Source of the DNA: Nocardioides lijunqiniae
GTDB taxonomy: Bacteria > Actinomycetota > Actinomycetes > Propionibacteriales > Nocardioidaceae
NCBI RefSeq assembly: GCF_015024225.1
Contig: NZ_JACJGM010000005.1
Location: 62,001-126,000, forward strand
Direction: 5' to 3'
Length of the DNA: 64,000 nt
Below are positions 53,472 to 62,290 of the stretch, one piece after another. The position numbers were made by a program, and so were the translations under genes. The notes beneath the pieces are model-generated. The model was given only the letters and a program-made list of their open reading frames with translations. It was not told where the DNA came from and searched no databases. Positions within the stretch are counted from its first letter, which is position 1; every line of letters starts with the position of its first letter.

Positions 53472-54947
53472 ATGGCCATCCACACGACTGACTCCCGCCC
53501 CCTGCTCTCGGTGGCGATGGTGACCCTCGGGTGCGCCCGCAACGAGGTCGACTCCGAGGAGCTGGCGGGCCGCCTGGAGGCGGACGGCTTCCTCCTGGTC
53601 GACGACCCCGCCGCGGCCGACACGGTCGTCGTCAACACCTGCGGCTTCGTCGAGGCGGCCAAGAAGGACTCCGTCGACACGCTGCTCCAGGCAGCGGACC
53701 TCAAGCAGTCCGCCGACCAGGGCGGCCGAGCGCAGGCGGTGGTGGCCGTGGGCTGCCTGGCCGAGCGCTACGGCAAGGACCTCGCCGAGTCGCTGCCCGA
53801 GGCCGACGCGGTCCTCGGCTTCGACGACTACCCCGACATCGCGGCGCGGCTGCGCTCCATCGTCGCGGGAGAGACCCACCACCCCCACACGCCGCAGGAC
53901 CGCCGGCTGCTGCTGCCGATCTCCCCGGTGGAGCGTGCCGCCTCGACCGCGCCCGTCCCCGGCCACGGCGACACCGACGTCACCACCGTGGGCCTCGGCG
54001 GACCGGCCACCGGACCTCGCGCCGTACGCCGCCGGCTGGACGCCGGTCCCATGGCGGCGCTCAAGCTGGCCAGCGGCTGCGACCGGCGCTGCTCCTTCTG
54101 CGCGATCCCGGCCTTCCGTGGCTCCTTCATCAGCCGACGGCCCAGCGACGTCCTGCAGGAGGCCCGGTGGCTGGCCGAGCAGGGTGCGCGCGAGCTGTTC
54201 CTCGTCAGCGAGAACTCCACGTCCTACGGCAAGGACCTCGGTGACCTGCGGCTGCTCGAGACGCTGCTGCCCGAGCTGACCGCCATCGACGGCGTCGACC
54301 GCGTGCGGGTGTCCTACCTGCAGCCGGCCGAGACCCGTCCGGGTCTGGTCGAGGCGATCGCGACGACGCCCGGCGTGGCGGCGTACTTCGACCTCTCCTT
54401 CCAGCACGCCAGCGCGACGGTGCTGCGGCGGATGCGCCGCTTCGGCGACCCCGAGAGCTTCCTGGGCCTGCTCGACCAGGTCCGCGCGCACGCTCCCGAG
54501 GCCGGCGTCCGCTCCAACGTCATCGTGGGCTTCCCCGGGGAGACCGAGGACGACCTCGAGACCCTGTGCGACTTCCTGGTCGCGGCCCGCATGGACGTGA
54601 CCGGGGTGTTCGGCTACTCCGACGAGGACGGCACCGAGGCGGCCTCCTACGACGGCAAGCACGACGAGGACGAGGTGCGCGCCCGGCTCGAGCACGTCAG
54701 CGGCCTCGTCGAGGAGCTCAACGCCCAGCGCGCCGAGGAGCGCATCGGCGAGCGCGTCGTCGTCCTCGTCGAGTCCCTCGAGGGCGACCTCGCCGAGGGC
54801 CGGGGCGCTCACCAGGGCCCCGAGGTCGACGGCACCACGACCGTGACCGACCTGCCCGACGGCGTCCGGGTCGGCGACCTGCTCACTGCGGTCGTCGTCG
54901 GCACCGAGGGGGTCGACCTGGTCGCTCGCGCGGAGGTCTCCCCATGA
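53472..54947 (+). CDS. rimO: Ribosomal protein S12 methylthiotransferase
   Basis: 491 aa. Radical SAM methylthiotransferase for an Asp of S12. N-terminal UPF0004 domain with [40 protein letters not shown] and [12 protein letters not shown] (three cluster Cys). Radical SAM motif [22 protein letters not shown]. The C-terminal TRAM domain ends in [11 protein letters not shown]. The RimO-typical [10 protein letters not shown] and FCAIPAFRG distinguish it from MiaB. A linker of about 40 residues before the SAM domain is longer than usual. The stop overlaps the pgsA start. Confidence 0.95.
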   Translation: MAIHTTDSRPLLSVAMVTLGCARNEVDSEELAGRLEADGFLLVDDPAAADTVVVNTCGFVEAAKKDSVDTLLQAADLKQSADQGGRAQAVVAVGCLAERYGKDLAESLPEADAVLGFDDYPDIAARLRSIVAGETHHPHTPQDRRLLLPISPVERAASTAPVPGHGDTDVTTVGLGGPATGPRAVRRRLDAGPMAALKLASGCDRRCSFCAIPAFRGSFISRRPSDVLQEARWLAEQGARELFLVSENSTSYGKDLGDLRLLETLLPELTAIDGVDRVRVSYLQPAETRPGLVEAIATTPGVAAYFDLSFQHASATVLRRMRRFGDPESFLGLLDQVRAHAPEAGVRSNVIVGFPGETEDDLETLCDFLVAARMDVTGVFGYSDEDGTEAASYDGKHDEDEVRARLEHVSGLVEELNAQRAEERIGERVVVLVESLEGDLAEGRGAHQGPEVDGTTTVTDLPDGVRVGDLLTAVVVGTEGVDLVARAEVSP

Positions 54948-55567
54948 GCGCCGTCGACCCGCAGATGTCCACCGGCTCCAACTGGAACCTCCCCAACGCG
55001 CTGACCACCCTGCGCATCCTGATGGTGCCGTTCTTCGGGTGGGCGCTGCTCGTCGACGGCGGCGACTCCGTGCTGTGGCGCTGCGTGGCCTACGCGCTGT
55101 TCATCGGCGCGATGATCACCGACAAGATCGACGGCGACATCGCCCGCTCGCGCAACCTGGTCACCGACTTCGGCAAGATCGCCGACCCGATCGCGGACAA
55201 GGCGATCACCGGGATGGCCTTCATCGGTCTCTCCATCGTCGGCGACATCTGGTGGTGGGTCACCATCGTGGTCCTGCTCCGCGAGTGGAGCGTCACGCTG
55301 CTGCGCCTCTCGGTGCTCAAGCACGTGGTGATCGCGGCCGCGCAGAGCGGCAAGCTCAAGACCGTCCTGCAGGCCGTGGCCCTCGGCGCGCTCACGCTCC
55401 CGCTGCGCCAGGTCGACGGGGCGCTGGACGTGCCCGGCGAGGTCCTGTTCTACGTGTCCCAGGTGCTGCTCGCCGGCGCCGTCGCGATGACGCTGTGGTC
55501 GGGCTACGAGTTCTTCCGCGACGTCCGCAGAGCCCGCCGCGACGCGAAGGTCTCACCCTCCGCTTGA
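54944..55567 (+). CDS. pgsA: CDP-diacylglycerol-glycerol-3-phosphate 3-phosphatidyltransferase-like
   Basis: 207 aa, ATG overlapping the rimO stop (ATGA). Membrane enzyme of phosphatidylglycerol-phosphate synthesis. CDP-alcohol phosphotransferase motif [28 protein letters not shown] (DxxDGxxAR-x8-G-x3-D-x3-D) is complete. Five or six hydrophobic helices. In M. tuberculosis pgsA3 also precedes clgR, and this copy corresponds to it. An alternative CDP-alcohol specificity cannot be excluded from sequence alone. Confidence 0.92.
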   Translation: MSAVDPQMSTGSNWNLPNALTTLRILMVPFFGWALLVDGGDSVLWRCVAYALFIGAMITDKIDGDIARSRNLVTDFGKIADPIADKAITGMAFIGLSIVGDIWWWVTIVVLLREWSVTLLRLSVLKHVVIAAAQSGKLKTVLQAVALGALTLPLRQVDGALDVPGEVLFYVSQVLLAGAVAMTLWSGYEFFRDVRRARRDAKVSPSA

Positions 55568-55623
55568 GCCTTATCCCGTTCCAGGGCTGGGATGCAGGCA
55601 GAACACGCGTCCGTGTCGCTGCC

Positions 55624-55645
55624 GTTATCGAATAGTTCATCCAGC
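55624..55645 (+). promoter_or_regulatory. Candidate PHO box upstream of secreted nuclease
   Basis: GTTATCGAATA directly followed by GTTCATCCAGC. The second 11-mer is close to the Streptomyces PHO-box unit GTTCACCCGGC; the first is weak. It lies about 85 bp before the ATG of a phosphate-scavenging-type enzyme. Confidence 0.35.
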
Positions 55646-55728
55646 AGGGGATTTCAGCGGACGATCCGGGGTTAGGGTGACGCACGTCCCGGTCGGGACC
55701 CTCCCTTTCACCCCCTGGAGAACGCTTC

Positions 55729-58700
55729 ATGTCCTCTTCTCGTCAGAGATTGGCCACGGCACTCGGTCTCACCGTCGCCGCGACCGGACTCTCGGTCATC
55801 ACCCTGCCCGCGGCCTACGCCGCGCCGGAGGACCTCGTCATCAGCGAGGTCTACGGCGGCGGCGGCAACAGCGGCGCGACGCTCACGAACGACTTCATCG
55901 AGCTGTACAACCCCACCGCGGCCCCCATCGACGTCTCCGGGTGGTCGATCCAGTGGCGCAGCGCCGGCAACACCGGTGCCGCCACCGGCGTGACGCCGCT
56001 CAGCGGCTCCGTCCCGGCCGGCAAGCACTACCTCGTCCAGCAGGGCGCCGGCACCGGCGGGACCACCCCGCTGCCGACGCCCAACGTGACCGGGAGCATC
56101 GCCATGGGCGGCACGGCGGGCACGGCGATCCTGTCCAACGGCACCGCGCCGGTGGACCCGGGCGTCAACAGCCTGGCCGCCAACCCGGCGGTCATCGACC
56201 TCGTCGGGGTCAACAGCAACGTCTGGGAGGGCGCGGGCAAGGCCCCGGCCATGGCCAACGCGACGTCGTCGTCGCGCAACGCCGCGGGTGCCGACACCGA
56301 CAGCAACATCGCCGACTTCACCACCGGCGCGCCGACGCCGACCAACGCGGCCGGCGAGGTGCCGGACCCGCCGCAGGAGGTCACCGAGAGCATCGCGGGG
56401 ATCCAGGGCACCGGGGCCACCAGCCCCTACGCCGGCGACATCGCCACCACCACGGGTGTCGTGACCGCGAGCTACCGCACCGGCGGCCTCGGCGGGTTCT
56501 TCCTGCAGACCGGCGGCACGGGTGGCCCGACCGACGCGACCCCGGGCGCCTCCGACGGCATCTTCGTCTTCGCTCCGGCGCTGGGTGCGGCCATGCCCGC
56601 CGTGGGCGCCTCCGTGCAGGTGCGCGGCAAGGTCGTCGAGTTCGGCGGCCTCACCGAGATGACCCAGATCTCCGCCAACGTCCCGGTCACGGTGACCTCG
56701 GTCGCGGCCCTGCCGGCGGTCACGCCGCTGGCCACGGCCTTCCCGACCACCGACGCCGAGCGTGAGGCCCACGAGGGCGAGCTGGTCCAGCCGACCGACT
56801 CGTTCACCGTGTCCAACGCCTACACGATCAACCAGTACGGCGAGATCGGCCTGGCCGTGGGCGACGCCCCGCTGCGCCAGCCCACCGACGTCGGCCGGCC
56901 CGGCTCCACCGGGTTCCAGCAGGCGGTGACCGACAACGCGGCACGCAAGGTGGCGCTCGACGACGGCGCCTCGATCGACTTCCTCGACACCGACAACGAC
57001 AACGACGGGGTGGAGGAGCGGGCCAACATGCAGATCCCGCTGCCGTGGCTCACCCCGACCAAGTCCATCCGCGTGGGGGCCCAGGCCACCATCGACGAGC
57101 CCGTCGTGCTCGACTTCCGCAACAGCAGCTGGAAGTTCCAGCCGACCGAGCGCGTCGAGGGCGCCGGCGACGACGTCGCCACCTTCGAGGACACGCGGCC
57201 GGCCAACGCCCAGCCGCAGGACGTCGGCGGCAACGTCAAGCTGGCGACGTTCAACGTCCTCAACTACTTCAACACCACCGGCGCGGCCTTCGAGGCCCGC
57301 GGCGGCACCTGCACCTACTACGGCGACCGCGACAACGACCCGGTGGCCAACAACTCCTGCAACCCCAACGGGCCGCGCGGTGCCGCGGAGCCGGGTGACC
57401 TCACCCGTCAGCAGAACAAGATCGTGAGGGCGATCAACACCCTGGACGCCGACGTGGTCTCGCTCGAGGAGATCGAGAACTCCGTCAAGCTCCTGGGCGA
57501 GACCAACCGCGACGACGCCGTCTCGGCCCTGGTGAAGGCGCTGAACACGGCCGCCGGCTCCTACCGCTGGGCCTACGTCGCGTCGCCGGCCGCCGACCAG
57601 CTGCCGGCCCTCGCGGAGCAGGACGTGATCCGCAACGCGTTCATCTACAACCCGCAGGTCCTCGCGCCGGTGGGTGCCTCCAAGGTCCTCGTCGGCTCGG
57701 CGGCGTTCGCCAACGCCCGCGAGCCGCTCGCCCAGGCGTTCAAGCGGGTCGGCTCCACCGACGCGGCCGCCTTCGGCGTGATCGTCAACCACTTCAAGTC
57801 CAAGGGTGCCTCCGGTGCCACCGGCGACAACACGGACAAGAACGACGGTCAGAGCGCCTTCAACGGCGACCGGGTGCGCCAGGCCACCGATCTGGTGACG
57901 TTCGCCGACGCGTTCGCCGCCGAGCGCAAGATCGACGACGTCTTCCTGACCGGCGACTTCAACGCCTACACCTTCGAGGACCCGATGCAGGTCCTCTACG
58001 ACGCCGGCTACGCCGTCGTCCCGTCGGGCACGTCCGGCGAGTACTCCTACAGCTTCGACGGTCTGTCGGGCTCGCTCGACCACGTGCTGGCCAAGACCGC
58101 CACGCAGCAGGAGATGGTGACCGGTGCCGACCAGTGGGAGATCAACGCCAACGAGCCGGTCGCCTTCCAGTACAGCCGGTTCAACTACAACCCGACCCGC
58201 TTCTTCAACGGCAACGACCCGTTCGCGGCGTCCGACCACAACCCCAAGCTGGTGGGGCTCAACGTCGGGACCACCGGCACCGAGGTGCAGCTGCTGGCGA
58301 CCAACGACTTCCACGGCCGCCTGCTCGCCAACGGCGCCGAGGGTGGTGCCGCGGTGCTCTCCGGCGCGGTCAAGCAGCTGGAGTCGGAGAACCCCAACAC
58401 GGTGTTCAGCGCCGCCGGCGACCTGATCGGCGCCTCGACGTTCGAGTCGTTCATCCAGGACGACGAGCCCACGATCGACGCACTCAACGAGGCCGGGCTC
58501 GACGTGTCGGCCGCGGGCAACCACGAGTTCGACAAGGGCTACGAGGACCTCATCGGACGCGTCCAGGACGCGGCCGACTGGGAGTACCTCGCCGCCAACG
58601 TCGACGAGCCCGGCGACGCCGACGAGCTCGCCGACAGCTGGGTCCAGGACTTCGGTGACATCAGGGTCGGCTTCGTCGGCGCCGTCACCGAGGACCTGCT

Positions 58701-60477
58701 CACGCTGGTCAACCCCGACCTGATGGAGGGCGTGGCCGTCACCGACGTCGTCGCGGCGACCAACGCCGAGGCGGCCGCGCTGCGGTCGGGCCCCGACCCG
58801 GTCGACATGGTCGTCCTGCTGGTGCACGAAGGGGCGTCGTCCACCAACGTGGCGGACGCCACCAACGACTCGGCGTTCGGCCAGATCGTCACGGGCGTCA
58901 GCCCCGACGTGGACGCCATCGTGTCGGGCCACACCCACCTCGCCTACAACCACTCGATCCCGGTGCCCGCCTGGGCCGCCGAGGGCCGCGCGGTGACGGA
59001 GCGTCCGGTGGTCTCGGCCGGTCAGTACGGCATGAACCTGAACCAGCTGAAGTTCCAGTTCGACGCGGACGGCGAGCTCGTCGCCAAGTCGCAGGCGATC
59101 CTGCCGCTGGCCACCGACGTCGACGGCTCCGGCCCCGGCACGGTGTTCACCGCCAACTACCCGGTCGACCCGGCGACGAAGACCATCGTCGACGCCGCCG
59201 TGGCCACGGCCGACACCCTCGGCGCCGTGCCGCTGGGCCAGATCGGCGGTCGCTTCGACCGGGCCAAGGCGGCCGACGGCACCACCGAGAACCGCGGTGG
59301 CGAGTCGGCGCTGGGCAACCTGGTCGCCGAGGTCCAGCGCTGGGCCACGGAGAGCCCGGAGGCCGGGGGAGCGCAGATCGCGTTCATGAACCCCGGTGGT
59401 CTGCGCGCCGACATGGTCGGCACCGGCTCGGGGGCCTTCCCCCGGACGCTGACCTACAAGCAGGCCGCGGTCGTGCAGCCGTTCGCCAACACGCTGCGCA
59501 ACATGAAGCTCAAGGGCTCCGACATCAAGGCGGTCCTCGAGCAGCAGTGGCAGCCCACCGGCTCCTCGCGTCCGTTCCTCAAGCTGGGGGCGTCCGAGGG
59601 CTTCGAGTACACCTATGACCCGGCCAAGCCCCAGGGCTCCCGGATCACCTCGATGTCGCTCGACGGGGTGCCGATCGTGCTGACGCAGACGTACTCGGTC
59701 ACGGCCAACTCCTTCCTCTCCGCCGGTGGCGACAACTTCGGTGCGTTCACCGCCGGCACCGACCAGCGCGACACCGGCAAGGTCGACCTCGAGGCGATGG
59801 TCGACTACATGGAGGAGTTCGCCGACGAGGCGCCGCTCCCGGTCGACTACACCCAGCGCGCCGTCGGGGTCTCCTTCCCCGCGGGCGCCCCGGCGGCCTA
59901 CCCGGCCGGCGGCACCGTCGCCTTCGACGTGTCCTCCTGGGCCTTCACGGCCCCGGGCGACCTGAAGGACACGGCGGTGGTGGTCTCCCTGGGCGACGCC
60001 GAGCTCGGCACGTTCGCGCTCGACAACGCCGCGGTGGCGGCCTACGACGAGGCCGGCAAGGCCGCCGTCAGCGTGACGCTCCCCGCCGGGGTCGCGTCGG
60101 GACGCCAGGTGCTGACGCTCACGGGCGCCACCACCGGCACCGAGGTCGAGGTGCCCGTCACCGTGGCCGCCAAGGCCCCGGTGAAGGTGCCGGCGCGCTT
60201 CAAGGTGGCGCACAGCCCGGCCAAGGTCGTGGCCGGCAGGACGCGCGCCAACCTGCGCGTTCAGGTCGCAGCGACCGGCGCCACGCCCACCGGGGTCGTC
60301 ACGATCCGGGGCACCGGCAAGGGCACGATCAAGGTGCGCCTGGTCAACGGCGTGGCCAAGGTCAAGCTGGCCGTCTGGAAGAACGCCGGCCGCAAGCGGC
60401 TGACGATCAGCTACGCCGGCGACAGCCGGGTCAAGGCCGGCACCACGAGGCACGTGGTGCGGGTGGTCCGTCGCTGA
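55729..60477 (+). CDS. Giant secreted nuclease (ExeM/NucH type) fused to 5'-nucleotidase
   Basis: 1582 aa, ATG with GGAG 9 nt upstream. Signal peptide to about 31 (AYAAPEDL). Domains: lamin-tail domain (32-180, EDLVISEVYGGGGNSGATLTNDFIELYN), OB-like module (about 220-400), endonuclease/exonuclease/phosphatase domain (about 500-845; LATFNVLNYF, VVSLEEIENS, GDFNAYTFEDP, SDHNPKLVGL), and 5'-nucleotidase metallophosphatase (about 850-1390; LATNDFHGRL, AGDLIGAS, AGNHEFDKG, SGHTHLAYN, NPGGLRADM). Ig-like domains end in VVRVVRR. Both catalytic sites look intact, so extracellular DNA could be cut to nucleotides and then dephosphorylated by one chain. Phosphate-starvation control is suspected. Confidence 0.92.
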   Translation: MSSSRQRLATALGLTVAATGLSVITLPAAYAAPEDLVISEVYGGGGNSGATLTNDFIELYNPTAAPIDVSGWSIQWRSAGNTGAATGVTPLSGSVPAGKHYLVQQGAGTGGTTPLPTPNVTGSIAMGGTAGTAILSNGTAPVDPGVNSLAANPAVIDLVGVNSNVWEGAGKAPAMANATSSSRNAAGADTDSNIADFTTGAPTPTNAAGEVPDPPQEVTESIAGIQGTGATSPYAGDIATTTGVVTASYRTGGLGGFFLQTGGTGGPTDATPGASDGIFVFAPALGAAMPAVGASVQVRGKVVEFGGLTEMTQISANVPVTVTSVAALPAVTPLATAFPTTDAEREAHEGELVQPTDSFTVSNAYTINQYGEIGLAVGDAPLRQPTDVGRPGSTGFQQAVTDNAARKVALDDGASIDFLDTDNDNDGVEERANMQIPLPWLTPTKSIRVGAQATIDEPVVLDFRNSSWKFQPTERVEGAGDDVATFEDTRPANAQPQDVGGNVKLATFNVLNYFNTTGAAFEARGGTCTYYGDRDNDPVANNSCNPNGPRGAAEPGDLTRQQNKIVRAINTLDADVVSLEEIENSVKLLGETNRDDAVSALVKALNTAAGSYRWAYVASPAADQLPALAEQDVIRNAFIYNPQVLAPVGASKVLVGSAAFANAREPLAQAFKRVGSTDAAAFGVIVNHFKSKGASGATGDNTDKNDGQSAFNGDRVRQATDLVTFADAFAAERKIDDVFLTGDFNAYTFEDPMQVLYDAGYAVVPSGTSGEYSYSFDGLSGSLDHVLAKTATQQEMVTGADQWEINANEPVAFQYSRFNYNPTRFFNGNDPFAASDHNPKLVGLNVGTTGTEVQLLATNDFHGRLLANGAEGGAAVLSGAVKQLESENPNTVFSAAGDLIGASTFESFIQDDEPTIDALNEAGLDVSAAGNHEFDKGYEDLIGRVQDAADWEYLAANVDEPGDADELADSWVQDFGDIRVGFVGAVTEDLLTLVNPDLMEGVAVTDVVAATNAEAAALRSGPDPVDMVVLLVHEGASSTNVADATNDSAFGQIVTGVSPDVDAIVSGHTHLAYNHSIPVPAWAAEGRAVTERPVVSAGQYGMNLNQLKFQFDADGELVAKSQAILPLATDVDGSGPGTVFTANYPVDPATKTIVDAAVATADTLGAVPLGQIGGRFDRAKAADGTTENRGGESALGNLVAEVQRWATESPEAGGAQIAFMNPGGLRADMVGTGSGAFPRTLTYKQAAVVQPFANTLRNMKLKGSDIKAVLEQQWQPTGSSRPFLKLGASEGFEYTYDPAKPQGSRITSMSLDGVPIVLTQTYSVTANSFLSAGGDNFGAFTAGTDQRDTGKVDLEAMVDYMEEFADEAPLPVDYTQRAVGVSFPAGAPAAYPAGGTVAFDVSSWAFTAPGDLKDTAVVVSLGDAELGTFALDNAAVAAYDEAGKAAVSVTLPAGVASGRQVLTLTGATTGTEVEVPVTVAAKAPVKVPARFKVAHSPAKVVAGRTRANLRVQVAATGATPTGVVTIRGTGKGTIKVRLVNGVAKVKLAVWKNAGRKRLTISYAGDSRVKAGTTRHVVRVVRR

Positions 60478-60492
60478 CCTGAGGCACGCAGC

Positions 60493-60534
60493 ACGACAGC
60501 GGGAGTCGGCCCTCGGGCCGGCTCCCGCTGTCGT
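60493..60534. terminator. Terminator after nuclease gene
   Basis: ACGACAGCGGGAG / CTCCCGCTGTCGT (13 bp), then a bulge and CGGCC/GGCCG, with a short loop. It lies 15 bp past the nuclease stop. Confidence 0.85.
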
Positions 60535-60547
60535 CGTGAGGGGCAGG

Positions 60548-60553
60548 CAGAAT
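60548..60553 (+). promoter_or_regulatory. Leaderless promoter -10 of cinA
   Basis: CAGAAT, 6 nt (GCCGAC), ATG at 60560. Confidence 0.55.
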
Positions 60554-60559
60554 GCCGAC

Positions 60560-61072
60560 ATGGCCCGGAAGACCTCGCCCGACCTCGCCGCGCTCGCCGC
60601 CTCCGTCAACGACGCGCTCGTGGCGGCGGGAGCCACCAGCGCCACGGCCGAGTCGCTGACCGGGGGCCGGCTCGCTGCCCTGCTGACGACCCCGCCGGGG
60701 GCGTCGCGCTCCTACCTCGGCGGCGTCGTCTCCTACGCCACCGAGGTCAAGACCGGCGTGCTCGGCGTCCCCGCGGACCTGGTGGCGGAGCACGGCGTGG
60801 TCTCGGCCGCCTGCGCGCGGGCGATGGCCGAGGGGGCGCGACGCGTCGTCGGGGCGACGTACGCACTGAGCACCACGGGCGTGGCCGGCCCGGACTCGCA
60901 GGAGGACAAGCCGCCGGGCACGGTCTTCGTGGCGGTCGCGGGACCCGACGGTGCCAGCGTGCTGTCGCTGGAGCTGACCGGCGACCGCGCCGCCGTCCAG
61001 CAGCGCACCTGCGAGGAGGCGCTGGCCGCGCTCCTGGGCGTGCTGCGTCAGGAAGAAACGCCTCTCCGGTAG
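60560..61072 (+). CDS. cinA: CinA C-terminal-type nicotinamide-nucleotide amidase
   Basis: 170 aa, ATG chosen from the leaderless promoter; an ATG/GTG further upstream has no support. It is only the C-terminal CinA (PncC) domain: TAESLTGGRLAALLTTPPGASRSYLGGVVSYATEVKTGVLGV and STTGVAGPDSQEDKPPGTVFVAVAGP. It deamidates nicotinamide mononucleotide in NAD salvage. The N-terminal MoCF-like domain of full CinA is absent, as in many stand-alone PncC proteins. It is followed by clgR. Confidence 0.92.
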   Translation: MARKTSPDLAALAASVNDALVAAGATSATAESLTGGRLAALLTTPPGASRSYLGGVVSYATEVKTGVLGVPADLVAEHGVVSAACARAMAEGARRVVGATYALSTTGVAGPDSQEDKPPGTVFVAVAGPDGASVLSLELTGDRAAVQQRTCEEALAALLGVLRQEETPLR

Positions 61073-61076
61073 CGTT
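61051..61076 (+). promoter_or_regulatory. Candidate stress-sigma promoter of clgR
   Basis: GGAAG-N18-GTT, the spacing and sequence class of SigR/SigH/SigE promoters, at the 3' end of cinA. An overlapping TAGCGT (61070-61075) could be a housekeeping -10. Confidence 0.4.
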
Positions 61077-61115
61077 GGGCACATATCCGGCCATCGATCT
61101 GGGAAGGGGACCCGC

Positions 61116-61424
61116 ATGGTGCTGTTCCGCAGGCTCCTGGGGGACGTGCTCCGCGCCCGTCGCATGGAGCGGGGGATGACCCTGCGCGAGGTCTCCGCCG
61201 AGGCCCGGGTGAGCCTCGGCTACATCTCCGAGATCGAGCGCGGCCAGAAGGAGGCGTCCTCGGAGCTCCTCGCCTCGCTGTGCACCGCCCTCGACGCGCC
61301 GCTGTCGGAGGTCCTCAGCGAGGTCTCGCTGGCCGTCGCCATCGAGGAGGCCGCCCTTGCTGCCACCCCGATCTCCGTCAACGCCCGCCGCACGGCCGGC
61401 GACGTGGTGGCCTCCGCCGCCTGA
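61116..61424 (+). CDS. clgR: ClgR-like XRE-family transcriptional activator
   Basis: 102 aa, ATG with GAAGGGGA upstream. Helix-turn-helix LGDVLRARRMERGMTLREVSAEARVSLGYISEIERGQKEASSELLASLCTALDAPLSEVLSE is the ClgR signature (Clp protease gene regulator). The C-terminal ends in AA (TAGDVVASAA), typical of the Clp-recognised C-terminus of ClgR proteins. It should activate clpP/clpC and related genes after stress. Position after pgsA matches M. tuberculosis; the usual pspA-like gene does not follow here. Confidence 0.9.
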   Translation: MVLFRRLLGDVLRARRMERGMTLREVSAEARVSLGYISEIERGQKEASSELLASLCTALDAPLSEVLSEVSLAVAIEEAALAATPISVNARRTAGDVVASAA

Positions 61425-61442
61425 TCGCAGGCTGACCCTCGC

Positions 61443-62264
61443 CTACGCCGATCGGCGCGGGCGACACAGCAGCTCGCCGTGCAGGACGGCGAACCACGCG
61501 TCCTCGGCCTCTGCCCAGCGCCGCCAGCCCCGGCCCAGACGCGCCAGGTCGTCGGCGCTCGCCAGGCCACGCGCCGTGGCCTGCTCGGCCAGGCCCGAGG
61601 AGACGACGCGCTCGGCCCACAGGCCGCCCCACCACGCGACGTCCTCCGGCTCCGAGAAGCACCAGACGCCGGCGCTCGACGAGACGATCTCGAGGTCCGC
61701 CTCCAGCGCCCAGCCCTTCAGGCGGCGACCGGCGCCCGGCTCGGCGTCGTTGCCGCGGGCGACGTCACGGTAGAGGTCGAGCCACTCGGACAGCTCGGGC
61801 ACCGCGGGGTGCCAGGTGAAGGCGGAGTAGTCGCTGTCGCGCACCGCGACCAGGCCGCCGGGCCGGCACACGCGGCCCATCTCGCGCAGCGCGGCGACCG
61901 GGTCGCTGAGGTGCTGCAGCACCTGGTGGGCGTGGACCACGTCGAAGGCGGCGGCCTCGTGGTCCAGCGCGTAGACGTCGCCGACCGCGAGCTCGACGTT
62001 GCCCACGCCGGTGTGCTCCGCGGCGGCGCGCGCCTCGGCGATCACGGCCTCGGACCGGTCGATGCCGACCACCGACCCGGCGTGGGCCAGGCGGGCGAGG
62101 TCGAGGGTGATCGAGCCCGGCCCGCAGCCGACGTCCAGGACCAGCGAGTCGTCCTGGATGTGCGGGAGCAGGTAGCCGGCGGAGTTCTCGGCCGTGCGCC
62201 AGCGGTGCGACCGGAGCACCGCGTCGACGTGGCCGTGGGTGTAGACGTCGTCGGGAGCGCTCAT
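61443..62264 (-). CDS. Class I SAM-dependent methyltransferase
   Basis: 273 aa from ATG at 62264 (MSAPDDVYTHGHVDAVLRSHRWRTAENSAGYLLP). Motif I VLDVGCGPGSI, acidic loop VVGIDRSEAV, FDVVHAHQVLQHLSDPVAALREMGRVCRPGGLVAVRDSDYSAF (motifs II/III), then a helical C-terminal cap with Trp-rich EPEDVAWWGGLWAERV. It belongs to the UbiE/Methyltransf_11-type group. Substrate unknown. It is convergent to clgR (18 bp apart) and downstream of nei. Confidence 0.88.
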   Translation of the reverse strand: MSAPDDVYTHGHVDAVLRSHRWRTAENSAGYLLPHIQDDSLVLDVGCGPGSITLDLARLAHAGSVVGIDRSEAVIAEARAAAEHTGVGNVELAVGDVYALDHEAAAFDVVHAHQVLQHLSDPVAALREMGRVCRPGGLVAVRDSDYSAFTWHPAVPELSEWLDLYRDVARGNDAEPGAGRRLKGWALEADLEIVSSSAGVWCFSEPEDVAWWGGLWAERVVSSGLAEQATARGLASADDLARLGRGWRRWAEAEDAWFAVLHGELLCRPRRSA

Positions 62265-62290
62265 GTCCCTGATCGTGCCACCGCGCCGGC

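Noticed and set aside
55708..60645. Minus-strand ORF of 1645 codons opposite the nuclease
   Set aside because: Antisense shadow produced by third-position GC bias; the nuclease strand has complete catalytic motifs and a signal peptide.
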